20,493 nucleotides of DNA from Anaerolineales bacterium (lineage in GTDB: Bacteria > Chloroflexota > Anaerolineae > Anaerolineales > E44-bin32), in contig JAHFAU010000015.1 of the NCBI GenBank assembly GCA_023250385.1, positions 1 to 20,493 of the forward strand, read 5' to 3'. The notes beneath the pieces are model-generated. The model saw only the letters and a program-made list of their open reading frames with translations, did no database searches and was not told the DNA's origin. This document shows, one piece after another, positions 6,777-14,290 of the stretch. The translations under genes were made by a program, and so were the position numbers. Every line of letters starts with the position of its first letter. Position 1 is the first letter of the stretch.

Positions 6777-7163
6777 ATGGGAGAGAATGGCAAGCGGGTC
6801 GTCTGCATTGAAGACGAACCCGAGATGATTGATCTCGTCCGCTTGATCCTTGGTCGCCGGGGATTCGAAGTGATCGGAGCCCACGGCGGGCTGGAAGGGC
6901 TCGCTATGGTGGCAAGCGAGAAACCGGACCTCGTGCTGCTGGACTTGATGATGCCGGACATGGACGGCTGGGAGGTCTATCAGCGGATGAAATCCGACGA
7001 GGCGCTCCGCGACATCCCAGTGGTCGTCGTGACCGCCAAGGCTCAATCGATCGACAAAGTACTTGGGCTGCACATCGCCAAGGTGGATGACTACATTACA
7101 AAGCCCTTTGGTCCGCAGGAGCTGCTTGAGAGCGTCGAGAAGATCCTGGGTCCGATCGACTGA
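6777..7163 (+). CDS. Stand-alone response-regulator receiver protein (CheY/Spo0F-like)
   Basis: Cytoplasmic phospho-acceptor domain of 128 residues with no output domain. The acidic pocket is Glu12-Asp13, the phosphoacceptor is Asp56 in LLDLMMPDMDG, the switch Thr is Thr86 (VVVTAK) and the conserved Lys is Lys109 (YITKPF). The frame is open from 6651, but ATG 6777 directly precedes the first receiver strand (KRVVCIEDE) and lies just downstream of a promoter. No histidine kinase is adjacent, so it is an orphan whose partner lies elsewhere; it could serve a phosphorelay or bind a partner protein. It is monocistronic: own promoter, and a terminator 32 bases after the stop. Confidence 0.93.
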   Translation: MGENGKRVVCIEDEPEMIDLVRLILGRRGFEVIGAHGGLEGLAMVASEKPDLVLLDLMMPDMDGWEVYQRMKSDEALRDIPVVVVTAKAQSIDKVLGLHIAKVDDYITKPFGPQELLESVEKILGPID

Positions 7164-7194
7164 TTAGCGAGCGACACTCCTGGGTCCAGCGAGG

Positions 7195-7222
7195 CGGGGC
7201 CAAGTCGGCCCCGTATTTTTTT
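7195..7222 (+). terminator. Intrinsic terminator after the response-regulator gene
   Basis: CGGGGCC (7195-7201) and GGCCCCG (7207-7213) form a perfect seven-pair stem with loop AAGTC, followed by TATTTTTTT. A textbook rho-independent terminator and the clearest in the window. Confidence 0.93.
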
Positions 7223-7231
7223 GTTGCCGCT

Positions 7232-7270
7232 TTGACCGCTCTCAAATCAACCGAGCGCTATAATCCGGCC
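7232..7270 (+). promoter_or_regulatory. Promoter of the LysM/M23 gene, predicted leaderless
   Basis: A perfect TATAAT (7259-7264) ends six bases before ATG 7271, so transcription should begin at or next to the A of the start codon. TTGACC at 7232-7237 is a possible -35, but the spacer is 21 bases, longer than usual. Confidence 0.65.
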
Positions 7271-8644
7271 ATGCCAAGGTGCCAGCGTCTCAGCTTGCTG
7301 GCGGTCTGTTTGCTCTTGTTCAGGCCCGTCCAGGCGACTGCTCAAACCGCCGGTCCAACTTACACGGTTCAGGAGGGGGACACCCTGTTTGGGATCGCCC
7401 TAACCTTTGGATCTACGGTGAGCGAGCTGGCCGCCGCCAATGGGATTGAGGACCCCTCCGCCATTTTCCCGGGCCAGCAGCTCGTGATCCCGGGTCTGGA
7501 AGGGATCCAGGGATCGCTCCAGTTTGAGCCCTTGACCTTCGGTGAGACCCTGGCCTCTGAGGCGCTCCGCCATGGGTTAGCGCTCGGAGAGCTCGCCCGG
7601 CTGAACCGCGTCCTCAATCCTCTGAGCCTGATCGTGGGCCAGCCGATGGTCTATGTTGACCAGCAATCTCCGTCCCTCGCCCTGCCGACCTCCGAGCGCA
7701 AGGCGGTTGAAGCCGGTCAATCGCTTCTCGAGGTAGCAGTTGCCTTGAATATAGACGTCTGGAGTCTTCAGGCCCACAACCGGCTGGAGGCTCGCCGCTG
7801 GTCCGTGCAGGGGGAACTGCTGCACGCTCCCGGGGGAGACCAGCCCACCACCGGCTTACCGCCTGGCCTGATCTCTCTCGAGGTGGGCCCGCTCCCGGCG
7901 GTTCAAGGCCGGGTGGTTGACCTGAAGCTGATCGCTCCCCAGGGCTCGATACCGACCGGCCAGCTCGGACCGTGGAACCTGCGGTTCGTTGAAGAGACGC
8001 CGACCGAATGGATCGCGCTACAAGGGATCCATGCCCTGCAAAACCCTGGGGTGTTGGACCTGCAAGTAGGCCTGGCCTCGGATGGAACTTTCAGTCAGTC
8101 CATCGAGGTCGAGGAAGGTGACTACGGTCGGGAGGCGCTCCAAGTCCCCGCCGAGACCCTCGACCCTGCAAACACCGGACCGGAGGACGAGCTGATCGCA
8201 GGTGTTGTTGCCGAGGTCACACCCGAGAAGCTGTGGCAAGGCGTGTTTTCCTTCCCTACCAGCTACTTCGAGGCGTTCCCTTCCGTTTTCGGCACCCGGC
8301 GAAGTTACAACGGGAGCGAATTCACCTATTACCACAATGGATTGGACCTGTATGGCAGCAGCACCACTCCGGTCTTGGCCCCTGCTGCCGGGCGGGTAGC
8401 ATTCACAGGTTTTCTGACCGTCCGCGGCAACACGACGTACATTGACCACGGTTGGGGGGTCTTCAGCGGTTTCTTGCATCAGTCGGAAATCTTGGTCAAG
8501 GCTGGGGATTTGGTCGAGCAAGGTCAGATTGTGGGATATGTGGGCGGGACCGGGCGGGTCACCGGGCCGCACCTGCACTGGGAAGTGTGGGTCGGTGGTG
8601 TGCCGGTCGATCCACTGCCGTGGACTCGCAGCGCGTTCCCCTGA
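7271..8644 (+). CDS. Secreted LysM-domain M23 family metallopeptidase (LytM-type)
   Basis: Predicted cell-envelope peptidoglycan endopeptidase of 457 residues. A signal peptide covers about 1-25 (basic MPRCQR, hydrophobic LSLLAVCLLL, ATAQ cleavage region). A LysM domain (about 30-72: TYTVQEGDTLFGIA to PGQQLVIP) binds glycan, with weaker LysM-like repeats to about 180. A beta-rich linker follows. The C-terminal M23 domain has HNGLD (His355, Asp359) and HLH (434-436) with His436 as the third zinc ligand and His403 and His434 as catalytic histidines, so it looks active. The frame is open from 7232, but the signal peptide and the -10 box place the start at 7271. No ribosome-binding site exists; a leaderless mRNA is expected. 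Transcription is separated from the upstream gene by the terminator. Confidence 0.92.
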   Translation: MPRCQRLSLLAVCLLLFRPVQATAQTAGPTYTVQEGDTLFGIALTFGSTVSELAAANGIEDPSAIFPGQQLVIPGLEGIQGSLQFEPLTFGETLASEALRHGLALGELARLNRVLNPLSLIVGQPMVYVDQQSPSLALPTSERKAVEAGQSLLEVAVALNIDVWSLQAHNRLEARRWSVQGELLHAPGGDQPTTGLPPGLISLEVGPLPAVQGRVVDLKLIAPQGSIPTGQLGPWNLRFVEETPTEWIALQGIHALQNPGVLDLQVGLASDGTFSQSIEVEEGDYGREALQVPAETLDPANTGPEDELIAGVVAEVTPEKLWQGVFSFPTSYFEAFPSVFGTRRSYNGSEFTYYHNGLDLYGSSTTPVLAPAAGRVAFTGFLTVRGNTTYIDHGWGVFSGFLHQSEILVKAGDLVEQGQIVGYVGGTGRVTGPHLHWEVWVGGVPVDPLPWTRSAFP

Positions 8645-8714
8645 GGTCGGAGTCCGCCGGCGGCCGGCCGATTCGCATCGCCGCCGCCGAGTGAGCTCGA
8701 ACCGTTCTGCGTAG

Positions 8715-8720
8715 TATAAT
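8715..8720 (+). promoter_or_regulatory. -10 box of the two-gene unknown operon
   Basis: Perfect TATAAT, 32 bases before ATG 8753. No good -35 is seen. The predicted leader of about 26 bases is C-rich and has no Shine-Dalgarno sequence. Confidence 0.5.
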
Positions 8721-8752
8721 TCCCGCGCGCTCTCCCCGAGCCCCATCCCCGA

Positions 8753-10345
8753 ATGCGATCAATCTCCCCGCCCGGAAGTGAAAGCTACTGGGCCGAGTTC
8801 GAACTTAACGAAGCCGATCTCAACTTCATCGACAACCTGCTGCTCGAGCGAGGAGTTCCGCTCACGCCGAGAGAAATGGCGGAGGCGCTTGTCATGAATC
8901 GCATTGAGCGCGAGCAAGCCGCGGCCGAGCAATCCAAGCAGCCGGCCGGGCAGGCGTACCTCCCGGCAGAACGCTACCGGATCGGCCAGCAGCTGCACTT
9001 CCACAACCTGGCCAATCGGGTAGGAACTGTCACCCGAGTAAGGGCGAGCTCGAATCCCGACCTGCCGGCGTTCGAAGTCATCGAGGTCGAGCTCGACGGC
9101 GAGCTGCGGGAGTTTGCGGCCGGGTTCCCAGACCATCCGCTCAATTCAAATCGGCCCTTGATTGCAGAGACAGACGGCGAGCTCAGTCCGGAAACGGTGT
9201 TTCAGCGTAACGACAGCCAAATCATTCGGGAAGTGGAAGCCGGCTTGGGGAACCGGCCCGAGGTCGTGCGCATCGCCGGCAAATGGTTCCACCGGGGTCT
9301 GTTGGCTGAGATCCACGAGGGACACCTCAACCTGGCCGAAGCGGTACTCGACGTTGCAGCGGGCGGCCCGCTGCCGACCAAAGATTTGGTCGAGCACATG
9401 GAGACTCCGCCCGGGCTTGACCCTCTGCTGACCGAGTTCTCGGTCGACTACGCGCTGCAGGAGGACCCCCGATTCGACGAGGTCGGCCCGGCCGGGAAGG
9501 TCATATGGTTCCTAAAGCGACTGGAACCCCCCGAGGTTTTGCAGACGCCGGAGCGGCTCGTGGATCAGCGCTCCTCTTACGACCGGTCCGTGCTTGGCCC
9601 AGAACTGCTTGAGCTGGAACGTGAACTCGATGATGAACTCAGCGAGCTGGGCCCGATCGGAGATTCGCCAGCTCCGGAGGTCAGCCTGGTGCTCCCATTC
9701 CCGCACTGGGCGGTGGGCTCGCTGCCTTTGTCCGTCCGGCTCCAGCCGATGTTCCCGACCGCCTACGAGGCGCCCAGAATCCGTTTTATCCTCGTCGATG
9801 GCCACAGCGGAGCAAAGTTCCCGGGATGGGTCGTTCGGACTCCTCGTTACGTTTTCGGCTTGGCAAATTGGTTCCGCCAATACGATGTGCCGGCCGGCGG
9901 CCTGATCCGAGTGCGGCCGGGTGGCCAGGAAGGCGAAGTGCTGGTTGAGGCACTCGATCTACGCAGGCGAAACGATTGGATCCGGACCGCCTCGGTTGGA
10001 GAGGGTGGCCGGATCGGATTGACCATGTTGAAGCATCCGGTCGGTACCGCATACGACGATCGCAGGATAATCGGGGTGGCCGACCGACGGGCGCTTGAGC
10101 AGGCTTGGCAGAACTCCCCACAACGTTTGCTGTCGCTTGACCGGCTCGTGCCCCAAATGTTTCGGGAGCTCTCTAAGCTCAACCCACAAGCTACGGTGCA
10201 CGCAGAGGCTCTGTATTCTGCCGTAAACGTGATCAAACGAATTCCGCCGGGGCCGATCCTGGCGGAACTGGTGAGTCGCCCGTATTTCGAATCGGTCGGA
10301 GACCACTACTGGCGCCTGAATGAAGACCAATGGAAAGAAGCATGA
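8753..10345 (+). CDS. Uncharacterised protein with winged-helix (HARE-HTH-like) modules
   Basis: 530 residues, no signal peptide or membrane segment, so cytoplasmic. I recognise no named family. Residues 20-55 are helical (PLTPREMAEALVMNRIERE). Residues 75-130 look like a small beta barrel (YRIGQQLHFHNLANRVGTV). Residues 205-257 look like a winged helix ending DPRFDEVGPAGKVIWFL. Residues 310-440 form a beta-rich domain containing WFRQYDVPAGGLIRVRPG (373-390). Residues 478-523 again look like a winged helix, ending FESVGDHYWRL. The last segments follow the pattern of HARE-HTH and RNA polymerase delta-type domains (helices, then wing with FxxVG and an aromatic strand). DNA- or polymerase-associated function is inference. 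The stop overlaps the next start as ATGA, so the two products are probably made together. Confidence 0.75.
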   Translation: MRSISPPGSESYWAEFELNEADLNFIDNLLLERGVPLTPREMAEALVMNRIEREQAAAEQSKQPAGQAYLPAERYRIGQQLHFHNLANRVGTVTRVRASSNPDLPAFEVIEVELDGELREFAAGFPDHPLNSNRPLIAETDGELSPETVFQRNDSQIIREVEAGLGNRPEVVRIAGKWFHRGLLAEIHEGHLNLAEAVLDVAAGGPLPTKDLVEHMETPPGLDPLLTEFSVDYALQEDPRFDEVGPAGKVIWFLKRLEPPEVLQTPERLVDQRSSYDRSVLGPELLELERELDDELSELGPIGDSPAPEVSLVLPFPHWAVGSLPLSVRLQPMFPTAYEAPRIRFILVDGHSGAKFPGWVVRTPRYVFGLANWFRQYDVPAGGLIRVRPGGQEGEVLVEALDLRRRNDWIRTASVGEGGRIGLTMLKHPVGTAYDDRRIIGVADRRALEQAWQNSPQRLLSLDRLVPQMFRELSKLNPQATVHAEALYSAVNVIKRIPPGPILAELVSRPYFESVGDHYWRLNEDQWKEA

Positions 10346-10782
10346 CGACCGCGGCGGCCAAGATTCCGACCTCACGGGTCCGACCGACCCTCAGCACTCA
10401 GTTTCACATTGACCGGGAGTGGTGGGAGCGGGCCGGCCGCGAGCTTGAAGTCTATCTGCGGGACCACCTGTGCCCGGAGCACCAGCGGCAGTACGACGAA
10501 GTGGAGCCCGGGCTAAAGGTGGATCATGTCGATCCTGACACCGGCGAAGTCACGGTCATTGACCGATTTCAGCATCTGCTGATTTCACATTGCTCACGGC
10601 AGCCGGACTTCGTCACGCCTCAGATGAGCTTGATCAATGCCGTGTTTCGCATCTTTCTTGCCAATGGGAACCTGCCGCAGACGCCGGAGCAGCTCTCCGA
10701 GCGAACCGGGCGATCGGCCCAGATGATCCTCCGAACGCTCTCCGGACCGCGGATCTACAAAGGAATCCGGCCGCTCGAGTAA
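10342..10782 (+). CDS. Uncharacterised 146-residue partner of the upstream winged-helix protein
   Basis: Cytoplasmic protein of unknown function. The N-terminal part (20-90) has FHIDREWWERAGRELEVYL and two Cys-His clusters, CPEH (44-47) and HC (83-84), which could bind a metal. The C-terminal part (95-143) looks like a small helix-turn-helix: NAVFRIFLANGN, TPEQLSERTGRSAQMILRTL, GPRIYKGIRP. ATG 10342 overlaps the TGA of the upstream gene as ATGA and is preferred over the in-frame ATG at 10330. I have the impression of similar pairs in Chloroflexota genomes, but could not check. It is followed by the tRNA-Arg promoter, with no clear terminator between. Confidence 0.72.
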   Translation: MTTAAAKIPTSRVRPTLSTQFHIDREWWERAGRELEVYLRDHLCPEHQRQYDEVEPGLKVDHVDPDTGEVTVIDRFQHLLISHCSRQPDFVTPQMSLINAVFRIFLANGNLPQTPEQLSERTGRSAQMILRTLSGPRIYKGIRPLE

Positions 10783-10796
10783 CCCCGCGTACGCAG

Positions 10797-10825
10797 TTGC
10801 TCGGGCCCAAGCGGTATGAGATAAT
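10797..10825 (+). promoter_or_regulatory. Promoter of tRNA-Arg
   Basis: TTGCTC at 10797-10802, exactly 17 bases, then GATAAT at 10820-10825. Expected start is near 10832, giving a 35-base leader before the tRNA. Confidence 0.65.
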
Positions 10826-10837
10826 CTGCGCGGCCTC

Positions 10838-10854
10838 GAGCGGTTGGACCGCTC
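10838..10854 (+). repeat. Hairpin in the tRNA-Arg leader
   Basis: GAGCGGT (10838-10844) and ACCGCTC (10848-10854) form a perfect seven-pair stem with a three-base loop. It lies between the predicted transcript start and the mature tRNA at 10867. Probably a processing element. Confidence 0.5.
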
Positions 10855-10866
10855 AACCTCATTCCC

Positions 10867-10939
10867 GCCCCTGTAGCTCAACGGACAGAGCACCGGCCTT
10901 CTAAGCCGTAGGTTGCAGGTTCGAATCCTGCCGGGGGCG
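10867..10939 (+). tRNA. tRNA-Arg (anticodon TCT)
   Basis: Cloverleaf of 73 bases. Acceptor GCCCCTG (10867-10873) pairs with CGGGGGC (10932-10938) with one T-G wobble, discriminator G10939. The D-arm is GCTC/GAGC. The anticodon loop CTTCTAA gives TCT, reading AGA arginine codons; the outermost pair of the anticodon stem is a C-T mismatch. The T-arm is GCAGG-TTCGAAT-CCTGC. No 3' CCA is encoded. Confidence 0.96.
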
Positions 10940-11020
10940 CCTCCCATCGCGCAGCGCTCCCCGCACTGCGGTGCTCAGCTTGGCAACTTGGGTTCGGCTT
11001 CTGGCCTCGTTGAGAGGTTC

Positions 11021-13078
11021 TTACAGTTCGGGCTCTGTGTGCGTTTGCTCACCCGCCAGCAGCCGCACCCGCTGCCACGGAGGCAGGTCTTCCATTTCGG
11101 CCAGGGTCTGGCGGAACTCTAACACCTGGTCCCGCAGCGCAGCGGCCTTCTCAAACTCCAGCGATTCGGCCGCGGCCCGCATCTCTTTCTCGAGCTCCTT
11201 GATCAGCCTCGAGAGCTCGTCCTTGGGCAGCTGTGAAGGACCAGCAGCGCGATACTCGCCACGGTTCTCGCCCACCGAGTGGAGCGCCACCTGATCGGTC
11301 AGGTCGCGGACCGCTTTCACGATGCTGGCCGGCTCGATGCCGTGCTCCCGGTTGTAACCGAGCTGCTTGGCCCGCCGGCGGTCGGTCTCATCAATTGCAG
11401 CCCGCATCGAATTGGTCATCTGGTCGGCGTACATAATGACCGTGCCTTCCACGTGCCGCGCTGCCCGACCAATCGTCTGAATCAAGGCGGTGCTTGATCG
11501 CAGGAATCCTTCTTTGTCCGCGTCGAGGATCGCCACCAGGGAGACCTCCGGCAAATCCAGCCCTTCCCGCAGCAGATTGATGCCGACGACTACGTCATAC
11601 ACGCCCAGCCGCAGGTCGCGCAGTATCCCGACCCGATCCAAGGTGTCGATCTCGGAATGCAGGTAATGTACCTTGACCCCCAGCTCAAGCAGGTAATCGG
11701 CCAGGTCCTCGGCCATACGCTTGGTGAGGGTCGTGACCAGGGTCCGCTGGGCGATCCCGGTTCGGCGAGTGATCTCAGAGACCAGGTCGTCAATCTGCCC
11801 TTCGACCGGACGCACCACGATCTGCGGATCGACCAGCCCGGTGGGGCGGATGACTTGCTCGACCACCTGAGTGGCGAGCCCCAACTCATACGGGCCGGGG
11901 GTCGCCGAGGTATAGACCACCTGACCGGTGCGAGCGCGGAACTCATCAAAGGAGAGCGGCCGATTGTCAATCGCGGAGGGCAGGCGGAACCCGAACTCAA
12001 CCAAGGTCTCCTTGCGGGATCGGTCTCCGGCAAACATCCCCCCGATTTGGGGAATAGTCATGTGGCTCTCGTCGATGACCAGCAAGAAATCGGGCGGGAA
12101 ATAATCAATCAAAGTCCAGGGCGGCGATCCGGCCGGCCGCTGGTCGAGATGGCGGGAGTAGTTCTCGATTCCCGAGCAGTAGCCGACCTCCCGCAGCATT
12201 TCGAGGTCATAGCGAGTGCGCTGTTCGACTCGCTGGGCCTCCAGCTGCTTGCCTTGCTGCTTGAAGAGCACGACCTGGTTCGCCAGTTCGGCCTCAATCC
12301 CTCCAATTGCGGCCTGCAGCTTCTCCTGCTCGGTGATGAAGTGCTTCGCAGGGTAGATGTCGATCGCTTGATGTTCGGCCAGCAGCTCCCCGGTGAGGTA
12401 GTCGAACTCGACGATCCGTTCCAACTCGTCTCCGAAGAATCCGATTCGTAACCCGTGCTCCTGGTAGGCGGGGACTACCTCGAGGGTATCCCCTCGCACC
12501 CGAAAACTCCCCGGCTTGAGGGTGAGCTCGTTGCGACCGTAGTGGCTCTCGACCAGCTGGCGCAAGACAGTTTCCCGGCGGTAGACCCTGCCCCGCTCGA
12601 GGTGGATCACGATTCGGCCGTAGGCTTCGGGGTTTCCGATCCCGTAGATGCAGGACACCGATGCCACCACTACGACGTCGCGGCGGGAGAGCACGGAGGC
12701 CGTCGCCGACAACCGCAGACGCTCGATGTCCTCATTGATGTCGGTCTCTTTCTCGATGTATAGGTCGTGCTTTGGAACGTAGGCCTCCGGCTGATAGTAG
12801 TCGTAGTAAGAGACGAAGTACTCGACCGCGCCGTCCGGGAAGAAGTCTCTGAATTCGGCGTAGAGTTGCGCGGCCAGCGTCTTGTTGTGCGCGATAACCA
12901 GGGTGGGGCGCTGCAGCTCGGCAATCAGGCTGGCTACCGCGAAGGTCTTGCCGGTGCCGGTCGCTCCGAGCAGAACCTGATGCGGGTCTCCCCGGCGCAG
13001 CCCTTCTGCAAGCCGGCGGATCGCCTCTGGCTGGTCGCCGGTCGGGGCGAAGGGGGCGCTCAGACGAAATTCGGGCAT
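11021..13078 (-). CDS. uvrB: UvrABC system protein B
   Basis: Damage-recognition helicase of nucleotide excision repair; it is loaded by UvrA and recruits UvrC. 685 residues, normal length. Visible elements: Walker A GATGTGKT (38-45), the beta-hairpin segment YYDYYQPEAYVP that clamps DNA, helicase motif II DESH, motif V INLLREGLDLPEV, motif VI QTIGRAARH, and the C-terminal UVR coiled coil (LIKELEKEMRAAAESLEFEKAAALRDQV) that contacts UvrC. The frame opens at 13108, but ATG 13078 (MPEFRLSAPFAPTGDQPEAI) matches the family start and sits ten bases after a -10 box. It is 41 bases downstream of the PHP gene on the same strand; uvrA and uvrC are not in the window. It ends convergently with tRNA-Arg. 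Confidence 0.98.
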   Translation of the reverse strand: MPEFRLSAPFAPTGDQPEAIRRLAEGLRRGDPHQVLLGATGTGKTFAVASLIAELQRPTLVIAHNKTLAAQLYAEFRDFFPDGAVEYFVSYYDYYQPEAYVPKHDLYIEKETDINEDIERLRLSATASVLSRRDVVVVASVSCIYGIGNPEAYGRIVIHLERGRVYRRETVLRQLVESHYGRNELTLKPGSFRVRGDTLEVVPAYQEHGLRIGFFGDELERIVEFDYLTGELLAEHQAIDIYPAKHFITEQEKLQAAIGGIEAELANQVVLFKQQGKQLEAQRVEQRTRYDLEMLREVGYCSGIENYSRHLDQRPAGSPPWTLIDYFPPDFLLVIDESHMTIPQIGGMFAGDRSRKETLVEFGFRLPSAIDNRPLSFDEFRARTGQVVYTSATPGPYELGLATQVVEQVIRPTGLVDPQIVVRPVEGQIDDLVSEITRRTGIAQRTLVTTLTKRMAEDLADYLLELGVKVHYLHSEIDTLDRVGILRDLRLGVYDVVVGINLLREGLDLPEVSLVAILDADKEGFLRSSTALIQTIGRAARHVEGTVIMYADQMTNSMRAAIDETDRRRAKQLGYNREHGIEPASIVKAVRDLTDQVALHSVGENRGEYRAAGPSQLPKDELSRLIKELEKEMRAAAESLEFEKAAALRDQVLEFRQTLAEMEDLPPWQRVRLLAGEQTHTEPEL

Positions 13079-13088
13079 GGCGCCGACG

Positions 13089-13094
13089 ACTATA
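13089..13094 (-). promoter_or_regulatory. -10 box of uvrB, predicted near-leaderless
   Basis: Minus-strand TATAGT (five of six consensus bases) ends ten bases before ATG 13078, so the untranslated leader would be only about four bases. No LexA-like operator is evident in the 41-base gap. Confidence 0.5.
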
Positions 13095-13119
13095 TCACCG
13101 ATGGCCAAGCCGACCGACG

Positions 13120-14187
13120 CTAGATCCGCTGGACGAATATCGGGTTACTGTAAATCCACGGCCGGAATCGGCCGCCGCGAGGAAGCTGAACCTCAGCCCG
13201 ATAGGGCCCGGGCTCAGTGATCGTCAGGACCGCGTGCTGGGAGGCGAGCCATTCGTGATGGACGCTGCCGGCTCGCAGGATGCGGATCCTCCCCGGAGCC
13301 GGGCTCCGGACTTGCAAAGTCGCTCCCAATTCGAAGGTCAACGCGTCTCCCATAACGGCGGTTCCCCTCTCCGATTGACCGCTGAACATGAATCCCCGGC
13401 TGTCGGCCGGCAGGTCATATCCAATGAAACAACGGCCCTGCCGAATGGATTGGAACAGCATCGCCCGGTCCGCTTCAGGCTCGCCGCTCAGGGCCTGCTC
13501 GGTGAGCACATGGGTGTTCACCGCACGGAAGAGCCACAGATAAGGGAACAGCGTGCGACGCAGGGGTCCCAATCTCGCCGGAAGGGCATGGGCGTCGGAG
13601 TTGCCGATGGCCACGACCCGCTTGCCGCTTGCGAGCAGTGAGTCCCAGAGGGCGAGTGCCCTGCGGCGGGGCCCTTGAGCAATCTGGCTGGGAAAGTAGC
13701 TGTAGAAGACCGCCGCCGGCAAGCTGCGTAGCCGGCACTTGAAATCCACCATGAAATTCCATAACTCCAGCCCGGTGTAGCCCTCGACCTGCCAGTCATC
13801 CCAAGACAGGTCACCCTGCCTGAACCGCGGCGCGGCACAATCGAACGGGTGGGCCAGAAACGAGAGACCCCCGTGGCTCCCGATTTGTTCGATGAGCGCT
13901 TGAGGGTCGGTTCCGAACTCAGCCATCTCACGCCGAGCCTCATAGACCAACAGGTGAGACTTCTCGGGTGAGCGGTTCGGATTGTGAATCTCCTCCCCGA
14001 TGAGCATCAAAACCCGCCGCTCCCCGACAAAGCGGTAGCCGTCCAGCCCCTCCGGCCGCAGGTTGTGATCGGTAACCACCACAAAATCGAGTGCGGCCTG
14101 AACCGCAGCCTCGGCGATTTGGGTATGCGTCCCGTGCCCATCCGACAGCGTGCTGTGGACATGCAAGTTGCCGCAGAATTCAAACAT
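13120..14187 (-). CDS. PHP-domain metallohydrolase (CehA/McbA-like)
   Basis: Cytoplasmic metal-dependent phosphoesterase-like protein of 355 residues. The PHP active-site motifs are all visible: HVH (9-11) with Asp16, TDHN (39-42), GEEI near 64-67, a later SHLL, AHPF and GNSDAH. Residues after about 270 form a beta-rich C-terminal domain (ATLQVRSPAPGRIRIL, GPYRAEVQLPRGG), as in the CehA/McbA-like group. The substrate is unknown; PHP relatives hydrolyse nucleotides, phosphoesters or polynucleotide ends. The start is uncertain: ATG 14187 directly precedes the first PHP strand and is preferred; ATG 14208 is in frame. The gene is divergent from polX and lies upstream of uvrB on the same strand. 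Confidence 0.85.
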   Translation of the reverse strand: MFEFCGNLHVHSTLSDGHGTHTQIAEAAVQAALDFVVVTDHNLRPEGLDGYRFVGERRVLMLIGEEIHNPNRSPEKSHLLVYEARREMAEFGTDPQALIEQIGSHGGLSFLAHPFDCAAPRFRQGDLSWDDWQVEGYTGLELWNFMVDFKCRLRSLPAAVFYSYFPSQIAQGPRRRALALWDSLLASGKRVVAIGNSDAHALPARLGPLRRTLFPYLWLFRAVNTHVLTEQALSGEPEADRAMLFQSIRQGRCFIGYDLPADSRGFMFSGQSERGTAVMGDALTFELGATLQVRSPAPGRIRILRAGSVHHEWLASQHAVLTITEPGPYRAEVQLPRGGRFRPWIYSNPIFVQRI

Positions 14188-14255
14188 TGTCGATTCTCGG
14201 CGAAGCATATCATGCGACCTCCGAGCAGCTCACATAGGTCGAGCAGGAGATCGCT

Positions 14256-14261
14256 TAGAAT
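14256..14261 (+). promoter_or_regulatory. Possible -10 box of polX
   Basis: TAGAAT, 29 bases before ATG 14291. No good -35 is seen. It lies in the 103-base divergent gap shared with the PHP gene. Confidence 0.35.
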
Positions 14262-14290
14262 CGACTGGTCCGCCCGGGTTCCACCCTCCG

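Noticed and set aside
6358..10939. tRNA genes as phage or island attachment sites
   Set aside because: No integrase gene and no repeated copy of either tRNA 3' end was found in the window.
11657..12451. Open frame of 264 codons opposite uvrB
   Set aside because: Antisense shadow of a well-conserved helicase; no domain visible.
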